Positions 1-10,345 of a stretch of DNA of 64,000 nucleotides are shown in pieces (position 1 is the first letter of the stretch; each line of letters begins with the position of its first letter). The stretch spans positions 1-64,000 of the forward strand of contig JAHDVF020000501.1 in the NCBI GenBank assembly GCA_022606425.2. The letters are read 5' to 3'. The position numbers were made by a program, and so were the translations under genes. The DNA is from Lepidostoma basale. Lineage: Eukaryota > Arthropoda > Insecta > Trichoptera > Lepidostomatidae. A model generated the notes under the pieces. It searched no databases. It was given only the letters and a program-made list of their open reading frames with translations, and had not been told where the DNA came from.

Positions 1-126
1 AGTATCTTGCGTTGCGTGCCCCATCTCACGACATCTTCCACCTTGGAGATATCGTGGATAGCCGTGTTCCTCACCCTATATCAAAGAGTCTTTCCTGGTA
101 TCATCCTTAGCGTCGGCATCTCTGCA
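1..126 (-). mobile_element. RTE2-family LINE tail, cut by window edge
   Basis: The minus strand reads AEMPTLRMIPGKTL, then a stop, then YRVRNTAIHDISKVEDVVRW. This matches the SEMKVLRSITGKTL..DRVRN..EIEDIVQW block after the reverse transcriptase domain in the better copy at 61980-63014. The piece continues off the left edge and has one in-frame stop, so it is a dead relic. The family assignment rests on recognition of that block. Confidence 0.7.
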
Positions 127-660
127 AAAATCAAATAATTATATTAAAATGAGCAGTATATTAAAAAAAAAAACACTGGCGTGGGAACGTCAGACCATTT
201 GGAAATGTTATATTACTGGATTTTTCCAACTGAGGCAGCTAATGCTGTACGTAAGAATATGTTTACCTATCACAGCATAACAGAGAAAAACTAAAACAGC
301 TGAAGTAAATCGTCTAATCCAAAAGATATTATAGGTTATCGCCCTGCCAGAACAATTTTACATTAAAATAACATTATTAAAATAGATTATACCAATTCAT
401 AGAATTGTTACTTAGAATTTAACGTTTTTCCATGTAGATTAATAACATAACCTAAAATTATACGTAAGTAAAACGATATGTAACTTCATTTCTATTCGAT
501 ATACCTAATTTAGAACTAAAACTTTGAAACATGTAATGCGGAAATATAATCTGTATTCATTTCAACGGCAAAATAGAATAAACTGAAGATATATATGAAT
601 TAGAAATATATATATTTTACTTACGAAACTAACACGCAATTCAAATTTGACATTTCAGAG
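127..660. other. AT-rich stretch, nothing recognised
   Basis: No open frame of note, no terminal repeats and no match to the repeat families in this window. Confidence 0.5.
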
Positions 661-916
661 ATAGGGATGGGCAATCCGCTCACGAGTCGACTCAAAGATT
701 CGAATCTTTTTGGTGAGCGGGTGAGCGATGATCCATAAAAAAAAGAGCGGCAGCTCAATGATCCGCTAGGTCAGGGGGTCGGCAAAATTATTAGCCAAAG
801 AGCCAAATGCGTACTTTACAACGATTTAAAAAAAAATTGAGAGCCAAATATGTTTATTGATTTAGATAACCTTTATTATAATTTTTCAACTTCATTCAAT
901 TACGGGTACACTGAAT

Positions 917-1250
917 AAAACATTATTTCATACTTCTTCCTGTGATGAAGGCGACCAGCCTTCTCTCCATCTCTTTGGTGGTCATCCTGGTGGTCGACGG
1001 CCCTCTGGAGTCTCTTGTATCACGATATTAGGAATTCTTGCTGGATCCATTCTCTCGATGTCTCTGCCTACTCCATCTCACTATGTCTTCAATGTTGCAG
1101 GATTTGTGAATTTATTCGTTGGGTATCCTATCTCTAACGGTTCTCCCCACAATAGGTCGCAGTCTGGTTCTGACAGTGTCTGCTCTTGCTTTGATTCCGT
1201 ATGTTATTATGGACCTGATGCATGTTTGTTTGTTGTTATTCTTAATTTTA
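917..1250 (-). mobile_element. RTE2-like LINE C-terminal relic
   Basis: In changing frames the minus strand gives IEDIVRWSRQRH, then MDPARIP, then PPKRWREGWSPSSQEE, the order seen in RTE2 tails (EIEDIVQW..HVARMDGDR..PPKRWRDSW). A sister copy of the last part is at 22445-22565. Frameshifts make it non-functional. Confidence 0.6.
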
Positions 1251-1590
1251 GGCACAATTCCATGTTCTCATCAATAAGACGACTTCGTAGTTTACTCTTG
1301 TTAAAATTCATGCTTGAATAAAATTGTCCGCATGAATATGTAGAAGCGAAAAGCGAAAGATCAGCAAGAGTCAGTAATACTATTTCAGGCGTTGAAGATG
1401 ATGACTAAAAATCTTTGAATTGGCGATGATGATTAAGAGTTTTAGCTAAACCGGAATTGATAATCGTAATCACCAATTCCATAACTTTACAAATTTCTTC
1501 TGGAAATGTCTGCGGACAGAGCGTTCTTGATGAATGATGCGATGGTAAGCAAGTATCTCGCGATTATTTTTCCTTTCAACAAACCCCTTC

Positions 1591-1861
1591 GGCTCCGGAG
1601 CCGCATTTTGCCGACCTCTGCGCTAGGTGAATCATATATTATTGCAAAAGAGTCGACGAACGGTTCCGCTCAGTAAAGTGAGCCGATTCTTCTTGATAAT
1701 TATCGAGCGGCTCCGGAGCCGCATTTTGCCGACCTCTGCGCTCGGTGAATCGTATATTATTGCAAAAGAGTCGACTATTTTTAGTGATCTCTTTAAGGGA
1801 TCTGAGCTGAATGGTTCCGCTCAGTAAAGTGAGCCGATTCTTCTTGATAATTATCGAGTCG
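1591..1861. repeat. Two tandem units inside the hAT-like element
   Basis: Unit 1 (1591-1708) and unit 2 (1709-1861) both run from GGCTCCGGAGCC through GCATTTTGCCGACCTCTGCG to GATTCTTCTTGATAATTATC. They differ by a few bases and an insert in unit 2. Such subterminal repeats are often transposase-binding sites in hAT elements; that role is inference here. Confidence 0.65.
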
Positions 1862-2100
1862 TTTTGTCGTTGTGAATTTTTTTTTTAGCTCATCGACAAA
1901 AAATTTATCCTGGTGATTTTTTTTTTTTTACCGGAATCAACTTTTTTGGTCGAGGAGCAAAAAAAAAGGTCACTAAAATAATTTCAAACTTTGAACGACT
2001 CAAAATGGTGAACCGTGGATCGTTAAAAAGAGTCGGCTCACTTTGCTGAGCGGAACCGTTCAGATCAGATCCCTGAGATGAGTCGTTTTGCCCATCCCTA

Positions 2101-2865
2101 AACGTGCGTATATTTTTCAGTTCAAAGGAGCGACTAATTTCATATCTGACCACGCAAAGAGTCAAAAAAGCCACTAATTTGCATCTTATCACGCCAAGCG
2201 AATATAGACTCTAAAGATCGATACTCAGGTGATACGAACATGAAGGTCTATACTCGCTCGCACTACGAAAATTTATAAATTTCCAAAGTTAATTAGAGCT
2301 CGATTAATAACAAAAATATGCCTATGCCCACCTATGTCTATCTATTAAGGAAGTGTATCAATATGAAAACGATCTGCTTAGGAATAACCCCGGAATTAGT
2401 CCGCACACACCGGAAGCTGGCCTTTTATTTATATAGATAGATGTAAAATAAAATACAAATATAACCTACGGTTCTTTGTGAGGCCCATAAATGGAAGAAG
2501 TATTTGTGTATTTCTATAATGTAAATAGTAAATAGTGGGTACAGACGGTCCGAATCTTGCTTTGGTCCCCAGTTTAATTAGTTTCCAAACACAATTAAAG
2601 TGCCGACCCATCATTTCGTCAAGAGAATGGCATTCCCTTTCTGGAGAGTTTTTCAATTAAAAAAAACCCACTCCACATTAGCTATACTATGGGACCAGGA
2701 AAACTATTTTCTATTTTAATTAATTGAAAAGTTTAAGCTGCCCCAAAAGTTCAAAAGAAAAATAAATTCGATGAGTTAAAAAAGATTTTTTTTTTAATGT
2801 TCGTAAATAAACGGAATTGATTATATCTTAAAACTGATTGATAAGACGTTAAAACTAGATTAGTG
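2101..2865. other. AT-rich stretch, nothing firm
   Basis: Small open frames only. The end (2871-2917, GTGACATGG.ACAATCCATG) resembles 10392-10437, and 2944-2981 resembles the SINE1 body (AGCTATCACATGTCATGAGA). Confidence 0.4.
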
Positions 2866-2984
2866 TATCTGTGACATGGAACAATCCATGCTAAACATAA
2901 CGGAGTACCCTTGCTATCCTGGGTATCCTATCCCTTGCTAGCTAGCTATCACATGTCATGAGAATCTATATGACATATACCCAG

Positions 2985-3515
2985 AAAAAATTTCTGAGGT
3001 ATTTCTACATGAGTATGGTAGTTATCCGTGGCTCTATCCCACGGTATTTCTTTTAGGAATGCTTGGAACCAATTATTTACAGCTTTGAAGAGATGGACAT
3101 CTCATTACCCATTTCTTTAAATTAATCAGGGGTTATTTCGAGAACGAGGCCGTGCTAGAGGGTGTTGGTCTTATTATCCCTGATAGATTTCTCTGACAGC
3201 GACAGCACAGATTGTTTTACCTACCGGCCACCAGAACCAATCTGCCTCTGGTAACACCGATGGGAAGAGCAATTAGTCTGCTGAAAGCGGTCTCCTCGGA
3301 GATCGACGTCTTTCATATTAGTGAAGGTACGTTCAGGAGACAAATACTCTTGACTTTAGAAAATATCTTGTCTTCCTAATGTCGAACCATCTCTAATACG
3401 TTCCTGGTACTATGTTGTATTTTTATAATATTTTACCTGTACTCAATAGATGCCTTAAACATTTTCCTGTTTGTAATGTCTTTTGAGTTAATAAACTGAT
3501 TTGATTTGATAACAT
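2985..3515 (+). mobile_element. Jockey-type LINE C-terminus and 3' UTR, copy 1
   Basis: The plus strand encodes EVFLHEYGSYPWLYPT, VFLLGMLGTNYL, HFFKLIRGYFENE, then LFYLPATRTNLPLV and SSEIDVFHISEGTFRRQI, ending at a stop after LENILSS. The LGMLG, RTN and EIDVF..FRRQ blocks are typical of the end of Jockey-superfamily ORF2, after the reverse transcriptase. Stops interrupt the frame. About 140 bp of 3' UTR follows, ending in AATAAACTGATTTGATTTGA, shared with copies at 22050, 33940 and 41660. The copy is 5'-truncated with no intact enzyme. Confidence 0.7.
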
Positions 3516-3584
3516 CGATTTGACTAGCACTGTAATGATTCAACTAAATAGTAATAATAATATGCACGGAGGAGAATCGGGTTC

Positions 3585-3680
3585 GGTCATCCGCCAGTGC
3601 GGTCCAGCTGGAAAACTTCTGGGCCGATGATATTTCACCGCGTTACCACTGACAAGACGAACAAAATACAGAATACTATA
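3585..3680 (+). repeat. Short dispersed repeat, copy 1
   Basis: GTGCGGTCCAGCTGG and ACTTCTGG.CCGAT.ATATTT recur at 44700-44775. In both places a Jockey-type tail lies just upstream, so this may be a variant piece of that LINE. No coding content is recognised. Confidence 0.4.
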
Positions 3681-3704
3681 GAATTCTGTTATGACGATTT
3701 TTTT

Positions 3705-3755
3705 ATACACTTGAGGAAGGACGTCTGTGACCCGAAACATGCTTGTAAATCTTCT
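3705..3755 (+). other. Diverged hammerhead-like motif
   Basis: CTTGAGGAAGG, a variable loop, then CCGAAACATGCTTG follows the HHP-D layout (C3 changed to U, helix III eroded). It abuts the HHP-A copy starting near 3755. A weak relic. Confidence 0.35.
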
Positions 3756-3890
3756 GTTTTGTAGAAATGTTATTATAATTTAATGGGAATGACATATTTC
3801 ACCTTTATTAGGTGTTATCAAATGCCTTAGAAAGGCGAAAGATGTCATTTGTATAAACTATAAATAAAGTTCTAGAAAACGTATGTGTTC
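3755..3890. mobile_element. HHP-A palindromic repeat, copy 1
   Basis: Left arm GGGAATGACATATTTC (minus motif) and right arm GCCTTAGAAAGGCGAAAGATG (plus motif) are imperfect inverted repeats around 3822. The outer arms carry the TCTAGAAA and TTATTATA segments of this family. The hammerhead-like core is already degenerate in the family. Confidence 0.6.
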
Positions 3891-3912
3891 TTGTATTGTT
3901 TTTAATTATATT

Positions 3913-4012
3913 GTAGATGGTTACATACCCCTTACCCGATAATATCCTTCAGCAATTATTACGTATTCATTCGTATTAACAATAACTAAATAATAATAAT
4001 TATTAAATATTT
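3913..4012 (+). repeat. Short repeat next to HHP-D, copy 1
   Basis: AGATGGTTACATACCCC through ATTACGTATTCATTCGTATT recurs at 39475-39590, again touching an HHP-D copy. Possibly an outer part of that element; class unknown. Confidence 0.5.
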
Positions 4013-4640
4013 CTTCTATGTTCGCCATACTTTGGGTTGGAGATGTGTTATTTCTCTTTTTTCTTTTTTTTATATACTTTGTATGCACAACACTAATTAA
4101 ATTACATATCAGACATGTTTCGGACAACCTGTCCTTCTTCAATGATACATATTATAAAGATACATATTTAAAATATTATAGAATTGTTTACAAATATGAT
4201 CAATTTTGACAGATGTTTTAAAGATTTATTTTGGAATCAATTTAATCTTTAAAATAAAAATTTAAAGTTCTCATTGGGATTCAGGTAATTACATACATCA
4301 AAGGAAATAAATTAAAGATTGGACTTGATTTATAATATTTTCTTTATTTTTAATTGCTTTTTGAATTTCTAAAATTTCGAGATTGTTTTAAGTTATATTT
4401 CTATTATTAACATGAAAAATTTCAACGCCATTGTTTTTATTAAATTAATGATATTTTTCAATGAGATGGTTTGCAAATTCAGAAAAGTTATTATTAGAAA
4501 GACATCTCGTGTGCTGATTTGTTCTTTATTGAAAGAAAAAGACAAATAATTATTAATTAATTTATACGAACTCAAAAATAAGTGAAAAAAATGTTGGGAA
4601 AACACAATGTTTAAAAATAATATTTAAATTGAATCTGCAA
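4012..4640 (-). mobile_element. HHP-D element, left arm and interior
   Basis: Begins with the outer arm (TTCTTCTATGTTCGCCATAC), carries a minus-strand hammerhead motif at 4104-4147, then the ~300-bp interior shared with 5510-5830 and 39170-39475 (AAAGATTTATTTTGGAA through CAATGAGATGGTTTGC). The right arm is missing. No protein is encoded. Confidence 0.65.
4104..4147 (-). ncRNA. Hammerhead ribozyme-like motif (HHP-D left arm)
   Basis: On the minus strand: helix I GUAUCA pairing UGAUAU (one G-U), core UUGAAGA (C3 changed to U), one extra A, helix II GGAC/GUCC with loop AGGUU, GAA, self-complementary ACAUGU as helix III, then C17. Only C3 departs from the hammerhead consensus, so activity is probably lost in this copy. 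Confidence 0.55.
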
Positions 4641-4644
4641 TCTT

Positions 4645-5450
4645 AAAAGTGATGGCGAATATGGAAGAAACGAAATATTGTACTAAAGATATTATCTTGA
4701 ATAACGTCCTTAAGCTGCAGGAATAACGTATGCTTCCTGTTGCAATTACATTATAATCCAGACGTCTTGCGGCAACGCAAACTAGGTGTAATCTACGGGA
4801 GAGTGTTGCTATACATTATGAACCACCTGGAAACAACAGAGTGGGGGCGACCAACCTGAGAAATTATTTATTTACCAACCCTTTATGTGATCAAAGTTAA
4901 TGCCAGCGACACAGGAAAAATTTACTACCGTCCAAAATAATAACCTTTACATTTTAAGCAGACTGGATGGATGCTGCGAGGTCTGCGTGATTATTCATTT
5001 ACCATTTATTCCGTTTGAGATTCCAGTGAAGATTTTGTTACATTGGAAATTTTGTTCCGAGTTTCTCAAACGAAAGCATGTCACAATGAAGCCAGGCGCG
5101 TGTAGTATCGGGTTGAATATACAGCAGCAAGAGAATTTGTTAATAAATAATCTAATATTTCTTCTCTCCTCTTGATTAGGTTCAATTTAAATAATCATTA
5201 AATAAAACAATACAATCATTATCAAAGCTCATCAAGATATGGCAAAAATATCTCTAACAAGACCAAGATGAGACTTTATGGTTACTAATCTTGGACTATG
5301 CGAACATCAGAGAGCTCCAAAATTGATGCATTCGAGTAGTAGTGCTGGCGGCGAATCCTGCGTATACCCTGGACTACAAGATAGGGACTACCAGACATAC
5401 ATCAAGCAATCTCATCCCATTATCATTCGTCTTAGGATCACCGAATTTGC
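4645..5450. other. Unrecognised stretch
   Basis: GATGGCGAATATGGAAGAA near 4651 resembles an HHP-D outer end. Open frames at 4900-5175 and 5278-5511 have no recognisable domain. Confidence 0.35.
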
Positions 5451-5454
5451 CCAG

Positions 5455-6035
5455 ACATTCATCAGTTATTTGAAATGTTATAAAATTGTTTACAAATATG
5501 ATCAGTTTTGACAGATGCTATAAAGATTTATTTTGGAACGTTTATGCTTTTGTTTATTTTAAAAAATAATTTAAAGTTCTTATTGAGGTTCAGGTAATAA
5601 CTAACAACAAAGGAAATAAATCAAAGATTGGAATTGACGTTAAATTTATTTGATTATTTATAATATTTTCTTTATTTTTAATTTCTAAAAATTCGAGATT
5701 GCTCTAAGTTATATTTCTATTATTAATATGCAAAATTTCAACGCCATTATCTTTAATAAATTAAAGATCTTTTTCAATGAGGTGGTTAGCAAATTAAGAA
5801 AAATATTCTTAGAGATCTTTATAACATCTGTCAAAACTGATCATATTTGTAAACAATTTTATAATATTTCAAATATCTTTTTAATATCACTGAGGAAGAC
5901 CGGGTTGTCCGAAACATGTCTGATATTTAATTTTTTTAAAGTTAGTATTGTATTTACAAAGTATATAATAAAAAATACAAATATAACATCTACAACACAA
6001 AGTATGGCGAACATAGAAGGAATTCATTCCGTCTA
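5455..6035 (+). mobile_element. HHP-D element, interior and right arm
   Basis: Starts in AAATTGTTTACAAATATGAT, runs through the shared interior, then the complementary GATCATATTTGTAAACAATT at 5838, a plus-strand hammerhead at 5883-5927, and the outer arm ending AGTATGGCGAACATAGAAGG. Lacking only the left arm, it gives the best view of the family interior. Confidence 0.65.
5883..5927 (+). ncRNA. Hammerhead ribozyme, core complete (HHP-D)
   Basis: Helix I is a perfect 7-bp pairing, AAUAUCA with UGAUAUU. The core CUGAGGA is intact and is followed by an extra A, a weak helix II (GAC/GUC next to an A-C mismatch), GAA, self-complementary ACAUGU and C17. Predicted cleavage is between 5920 and 5921. 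All conserved core bases are present. The doubts are the extra base after A9 and the short helix II. Known relatives in form are type I hammerheads of Penelope-like elements. Confidence 0.6.
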
Positions 6036-6334
6036 TAACAAATAAATAAATAAATATGAATCGTTCAATACTCGTATCACTTGCAGCCCTGATTTTGTTT
6101 TCGAATATTATATGTTAGGTTTAAATCTCTTCAGTCGAGGACTTAATTGGGCGTTAAAAATAATTGGTTCACCTTTTTCAATTTAGCGGCAGCCGGGCCC
6201 CGGAAGCTTAACGATTAAAAAGTGTTGCCAATAAACGTAAATAAAAAAGTTGGTATGGCAGCGTGCCATAATGAACAGTGTGGGGGAAATAAGGGTAATA
6301 CGAACCATCGGGTAATATGAGACGCATTTTAACA

Positions 6335-6613
6335 TGAATCAATGTTTGATGTGTTTTTGGGTAACACCGTGTGATAACTGCTTCTCGACCGACGTTTCGG
6401 ACCAAGTCAAATCATCCAACATGTGCCAAGCTAGTTCGGGGAACCTAGCACGGACACACTGCCGGCGACATGGTACAACGGTGAAGTACCTTAGCAGACA
6501 CAACACATACCACATTCATTACCCTCAAGATGGAGACTGCAACGATCTCCGAAACGTCGGTCGAGAAGGAGTTATCACACGGTGTTACCCAAAAACACAT
6601 CAAACATATTGCT
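6335..6613. mobile_element. HHP-F palindromic element
   Basis: The left arm (TGTGTTTTTGGGTAACACCG near 6349, through CGACCGACGTTTCGG) and the right arm (CCGAAACGTCGGTCG through CGGTGTTACCCAAAAACACA to 6600) are inverted repeats of about 55 bp. The centre has a diverged spacer. Ribozyme-like motifs point outward in both arms. It is the only copy in the window and encodes no protein. Confidence 0.6.
6521..6561 (+). ncRNA. Hammerhead ribozyme-like motif (HHP-F right arm)
   Basis: Helix I ACC/GGU, core CUCAAGA (G5 changed to C), extra U, helix II GGAGA/UCUCC, GAA, helix III ACGU, C17. One core substitution predicts loss of cleavage. The left arm (minus, about 6388-6418) keeps GAAACGUC but has a more diverged core. 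Confidence 0.5.
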
Positions 6614-6686
6614 GCCAACCGTGAAAATACTTTTAATTCGTGTTTTAAAATTGCATTCAAATATTTTGTTGCTTTCATTTTCAATC

Positions 6687-7240
6687 ATAACTAACTGACC
6701 ATCACGCTGTCTACCCGAAGGGGTAAGCAGAAATAATAGACTGCTACACTGTTCTTTCCTGATATATTTTTCGCGCCTCCTTAACATTCATACATCGTGT
6801 CATGCTCGCGCGTAGATTTCTCTGACTCCTCGCGTGGCCGACATTCAATATTTGATTTATTTGATGGTGCCAAGTTTTCCTCGGTCCTCCTCTATTTCTG
6901 GTTCCATTTACATCGTTAACATATATGTTTTTTACCATTCTTTCTTCATTCATTCTTTCCATATGTCCAAACCATCGTAATGATCCTTTCGTTATTTTGT
7001 TTATAACACCATCATTCGCACCGCATTCACTTCTGATATTTTCATTCGACACTCTATCATACACAGAGTATCCACACATTCGTCTACGAGATCTCATTTC
7101 TACTGCATTTATTCTACTTTCATCCTTCTTTTGCAAGTTCCATGCTTCGCTTCTATACATAAGAATCGGTAGAAGAACACCATTTTGCACTGCAATTCTA
7201 GCTTTTGTGGATAGGTTTTTGTTTTTTAATCATTGATTGC
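6687..7240 (-). mobile_element. RTE1 LINE C-terminus, copy 1
   Basis: A 148-codon frame at 6744-7190 contains LMYRSEAWNLQKKDESRIN, RRMCGYSVYDRVSN, SLRWFGHMERM and GGPRKTWHHQINQ. This is the region that follows the reverse transcriptase in RTE-type ORF2. The 3' end is the low-coordinate side: an AACTAAC-type tail near 6687 and the CCATCACG..GTCTACCC signature. The reverse transcriptase domain itself is lost by 5' truncation. Confidence 0.7.
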
Positions 7241-7254
7241 TTTTAATATTTAAT

Positions 7255-7375
7255 CAATGTTAACTGTTTCGTTCAAAACACTGTAATAATATCAAAATTA
7301 ATTCTTAATTTATTTTGAATTGATATGACGGCTGTTTCGCCAACCAATGTTGGTATCATCAATCAATCAATCAGT
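7255..7375 (-). mobile_element. HHP-C left arm, copy 1
   Basis: Carries a minus-strand motif: UUGAUGA (C3 to U), extra U, ACCAAC/GUUGGC, GAA, ACAGCCGU, C17 at about 7326-7366. Its partner arm is at 7610-7790; an HHP-B copy sits between the two. Confidence 0.55.
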
Positions 7376-7404
7376 TGCTTATAAAAAAACATATATATTT
7401 TTTT

Positions 7405-7600
7405 AATAATCTAATGATTTTACTGAAATCTCGTGATGTAAGTGATTAATTAAATAAAACTATGTTTTTTTAACTACTTCCACTTGTTGTCTTTGTTTTG
7501 ATAGCGACCGGTTTCGCCTGGCCCACTGGCATCGACACACCAGTTGCTGTCAAAATAAAGACAAGTAGAAGTAGTTAATTATTTACAATTATTTACAAAC
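7405..7600. mobile_element. HHP-B palindromic repeat, copy 1
   Basis: Arms TAACTACTTCCACTTGTTGT (7471) and GACAAGTAGAAGTAGTTAA (7560) are inverted. The minus strand at 7500-7540 has GCCAG..CUGGC-like helix II, GAAACCGGUC intact, and a core in which A6 is U (GUGUCGA). Confidence 0.6.
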
Positions 7601-7609
7601 ATATTGTTT

Positions 7610-7790
7610 ATAACAATTATTTGTAATATCTGATGTTGCCAACATAGATTGGCGAAACAGTTGTCCCGACGATTTCAAAGAAGTTAAATAATTACATTAT
7701 GATAACATAATATTAAAGCAGTGTTTTGAATCAAACACTTAAATTAAACAACGTATAAGTACGAGTATCATAGCGTTTCTTCCAAAATTT
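7610..7790 (+). mobile_element. HHP-C right arm, copy 1
   Basis: A plus-strand motif at about 7628-7670: CUGAUGU (A9 to U), GCCAAC-type helix II, GAAACAGUUGUC. It completes the element begun at 7255. Confidence 0.5.
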
Positions 7791-7794
7791 ATTA

Positions 7795-8176
7795 CACTGT
7801 TTTTGTATTATTAAGAAGATTGTATTATTGTTGTCTGTAAAAAATTGGACTTGTAGAAATAATAACTTTTGCTTATTTTTTTAATTGAAGCAGTTTTATA
7901 TGATACTACGGTTAATAATGAAAACGGACTTTAAAAATAACCGTTTCACAAAGGCTTACATATTTCACATATTTTAAATAAAATGAAACTTGATTCGCAT
8001 TCCCCGTCTCTACCCCACCAGGAATGGCTGGCAAGGAAGTAATGAAAATGCAAGTTTAATTCTGTCTGTGAAAAAACTAATCTTTGTTTCCCCACAACTA
8101 AATTGGCATCAAATCTAAGTTTTATATAATCTTATTCTGCTTTACTTATTCTACGGTATTTTTGTTTGCTTCTACA
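7795..8176. other. AT-rich stretch, nothing recognised
   Basis: No coding or repeat signal beyond simple AT-richness. Confidence 0.4.
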
Positions 8177-8178
8177 TA

Positions 8179-9108
8179 TGGGTGTTAGTTGAAGTTTGCC
8201 GGTTTTACTCATGGATGTCGCTAGAGATATGTATACAATTTTATGATTTGGCATCTATGTCATATTTTTCTATGGACATTAACCTTAAAAAATACACAAG
8301 TTACATTCTGCCAAAATAATAGTGTCATAGTTGTTTACCTCAGTGAATATGTCGAGTTTCGTTCCAAGCAAATCGAATTTGCGGCATTCGTTGCTTTTCT
8401 TATTTCATCAAAAGAAAAAAGCAGTTGAAACTCATCGGTTGCTGGTAGAAACTTATGGTAAACATGCTCCAGTGATTAGAACACGTGAGACATGGTTTCG
8501 TCAATTTAAAAGTGGAGATTTCGATTTAACAGACAATGAACATCCTGGTGCAACGAAAAAGTTCGAAGACGAGAAATTGTAGGCGTTATTGGATGAAGAC
8601 CCAACCCAATCGCAACAACAATTGGCCCAAACACTTAATGTGACCCGAGGAGCGATTTGCCAACGTTTAAAATCCATGGGAAAGATCCAAAAGTATGGAA
8701 AATGGGTATCACACCAAATGAACCAGAGACAAATCGAAAATCGAAAAACCATTTGTGAAATGCACTCACACAAGAACACTCTCAAAGCATTGAATTGGGA
8801 AATATTATTGCACCCGCTGTACTCTCCAGACCTACCCCCGTCCGACTATCATCTTTTCGCATCGATGGGACACTCACTCGCAGAGCAGCGCTTCGCCAAT
8901 TTTGAAAAAGTCGAAAAATGGCTCGTCGAATGGTTTGCCTCGGAAAAGAATTTTTTTTTTGGAATGATATCCATGATTTGCCTCAAAGATGGGCAAAATG
9001 TATAGAATCCGATGGTCAATACTTTGAATAAAAAAAATTTGAGATTCCCTTGAGAATTAAGCGTTTTCTTTATTGAAAAAACCGGCAAACTTCAACTAAC
9101 ACACCTGG
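8179..9108 (+). mobile_element. Internally deleted mariner transposon
   Basis: Terminal inverted repeats GTTAGTTGAAGTTTGCCGG (left, from 8184) and CCGGCAAACTTCAACTAAC (right, to 9100) match almost perfectly; the left lacks two bases of the right. TA dinucleotides at 8177-8178 and 9109-9110 fit the TA target duplication of the Tc1/mariner superfamily. At about 930 bp it is shorter than the usual ~1.3 kb because the middle of the transposase gene is deleted. Confidence 0.85.
8349..9031 (+). pseudogene. Broken mariner transposase
   Basis: The frame starts MSSFVPSK at 8349 and includes the N-terminal DNA-binding part (ETWFRQFKSGDFDLTDNEH, then LDEDPTQSQQQLAQTLNVT and RGAICQRLKSMGKIQKYGKW). A stop at 8580-8582 replaces a glutamine-like codon. 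After KTICEM the reading jumps to KALNWEILLHPLYSPDLPPS, so roughly 80 residues with the first two catalytic aspartates are gone; only the third (YSPDLPPSD) remains. A T-run near 8949 shifts frame into WNDIHDLPQRW..SDGQYFE. Normal transposases of this family have about 345 residues. It cannot catalyse transposition, though the ends could still be moved in trans. Confidence 0.85.
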
Positions 9109-9111
9109 TAA

Positions 9112-9488
9112 TTCATAATAAAAGTTAAAACAAGCTTTTGAATTAGGTGCCCAAGTTTCTGTAAAAATGTGCTCAACTTATTAATTAAACTTGTACTTTT
9201 GTTTAAAGTTTATTATTTAATGTAACCCAACAAAAAATGTTCTTAGATATGATTATAAAAGGTTTCTACTTTTATTAAGGTTGAGTAAGGTGAGGTTATA
9301 TCAGGTTTAAGTGTTCGTTATAATAGAGTTAAGTTGTAATGATAAAATTGTTTAAATGAAATTTTCAAATTCAGTTTTTTATTTTGTTTTATTTATTATT
9401 GTGTATACCCATTATCTTGAATAGGAGAGTATTATTTTGTCTCAAGGTTCGACATAAAAATATTTTAAACTTGGAACTTTTCGGAAAT
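9112..9488. other. AT-rich stretch, nothing recognised
   Basis: No repeats shared with the rest of the window were seen. Confidence 0.4.
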
Positions 9489-9489
9489 A

Positions 9490-9602
9490 CTAAGAAAACT
9501 TCTGGATATAAAATAATAAAACACTTTGTTATTAACCACGAAATGGTTATTAAAATTGATGTCAACTAGTTTCGCTTGGATCCAAGCTTCATCTGCACAA
9601 TA
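9490..9602 (-). mobile_element. HHP-E single arm, copy 1
   Basis: The minus strand reads CAGAUGA, an extra A, helix II GCUUG/CAAGC, GAA, ACUAGU, then U instead of C17. Outer arm GGTTATTAAAATTGATGTCA parallels the copy at 19755-20005. Two core changes make it inactive. Confidence 0.5.
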
Positions 9603-9604
9603 TT

Positions 9605-10345
9605 ATAACTAAAATAAGGATTATTAAAAAAAGCACAGCTATTTCCGGCATTAATTTTATTTTTCATGGAAAAAAGTGCTTTTACCTACTATTAAATTTT
9701 CTTTCTAATTAATCGATGGAATTCCACAGTGTTAACGTCTTAAGCTTGAAGAGTGTTTTTTTTATCTTAAATATTATACCTCTAAAACATGCCAATAAAA
9801 TAATGCTTAAAAAAATTATTATGGATTTCCACAAAGCTATTTCATTCAGTATATCAAGTTAAACGTAAAAAAAATCTTAATGTAATATCAAAAATGGAAT
9901 TTTTTTATCTTATTGTTTTAGAAAATTGTTTTTGTTCTTCTACTTTAAAGTAGGTATTTAAAAATACGAAGAAAGCGTCATTAACGCTGAGACAAAAACT
10001 AAAACAAAAACATTGTTTTCCGAAACAAAAAATTACTTCTCCAAATTAGTTTTTTGAGGTTGAATACCTGTTTAACCCTAGCAAGGCGATACTATATTAT
10101 TGGAGAAAGCCTTTTTCAAAATATTGTTTAAACGAATCAATTTTATAATAATTACGGCAATGAAGCAGAAAACCAGCTATCAAAGAAAGAGCGAAAAAAT
10201 GGAACTTTAACATCAGGACTCTTCCATTTCTCTTTTTATTGTGGTGAAAGGTTGAGCCGATATTACATCGTTTCCAATGGTGCCGGGTGCTATAGAATAA
10301 ATACAAGCAAAGGCACCTTTCTAGCTCCTATGATCCAAGTAAAAT
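9605..10345. other. AT-rich stretch, nothing recognised
   Basis: Only short open frames (such as minus 10097-10306) with no recognisable domain. Confidence 0.4.

Larger units (their letters stand above)
662..2100. mobile_element. hAT-like non-autonomous element with LINE insert
   Basis: A perfect 13-bp inverted repeat, TAGGGATGGGCAA at 662-674 and its complement at 2088-2100, bounds the segment. The shape resembles hAT ends. No 8-bp target duplication is visible (TTCAGAGA versus AACGTGCG), so the borders or the class may be wrong. A 16-bp perfect palindrome lies at 694-709. Two tandem units begin at 1591 and 1709, each with GGCTCCGGAGCC and a GTTCCGCTCAGTAAAGTGAG block; the second has an extra insert of about 33 bp. 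The same block recurs inverted near 2030-2075. No transposase is present. An RTE2-like LINE relic (917-1250, minus) lies inside. Confidence 0.5.
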
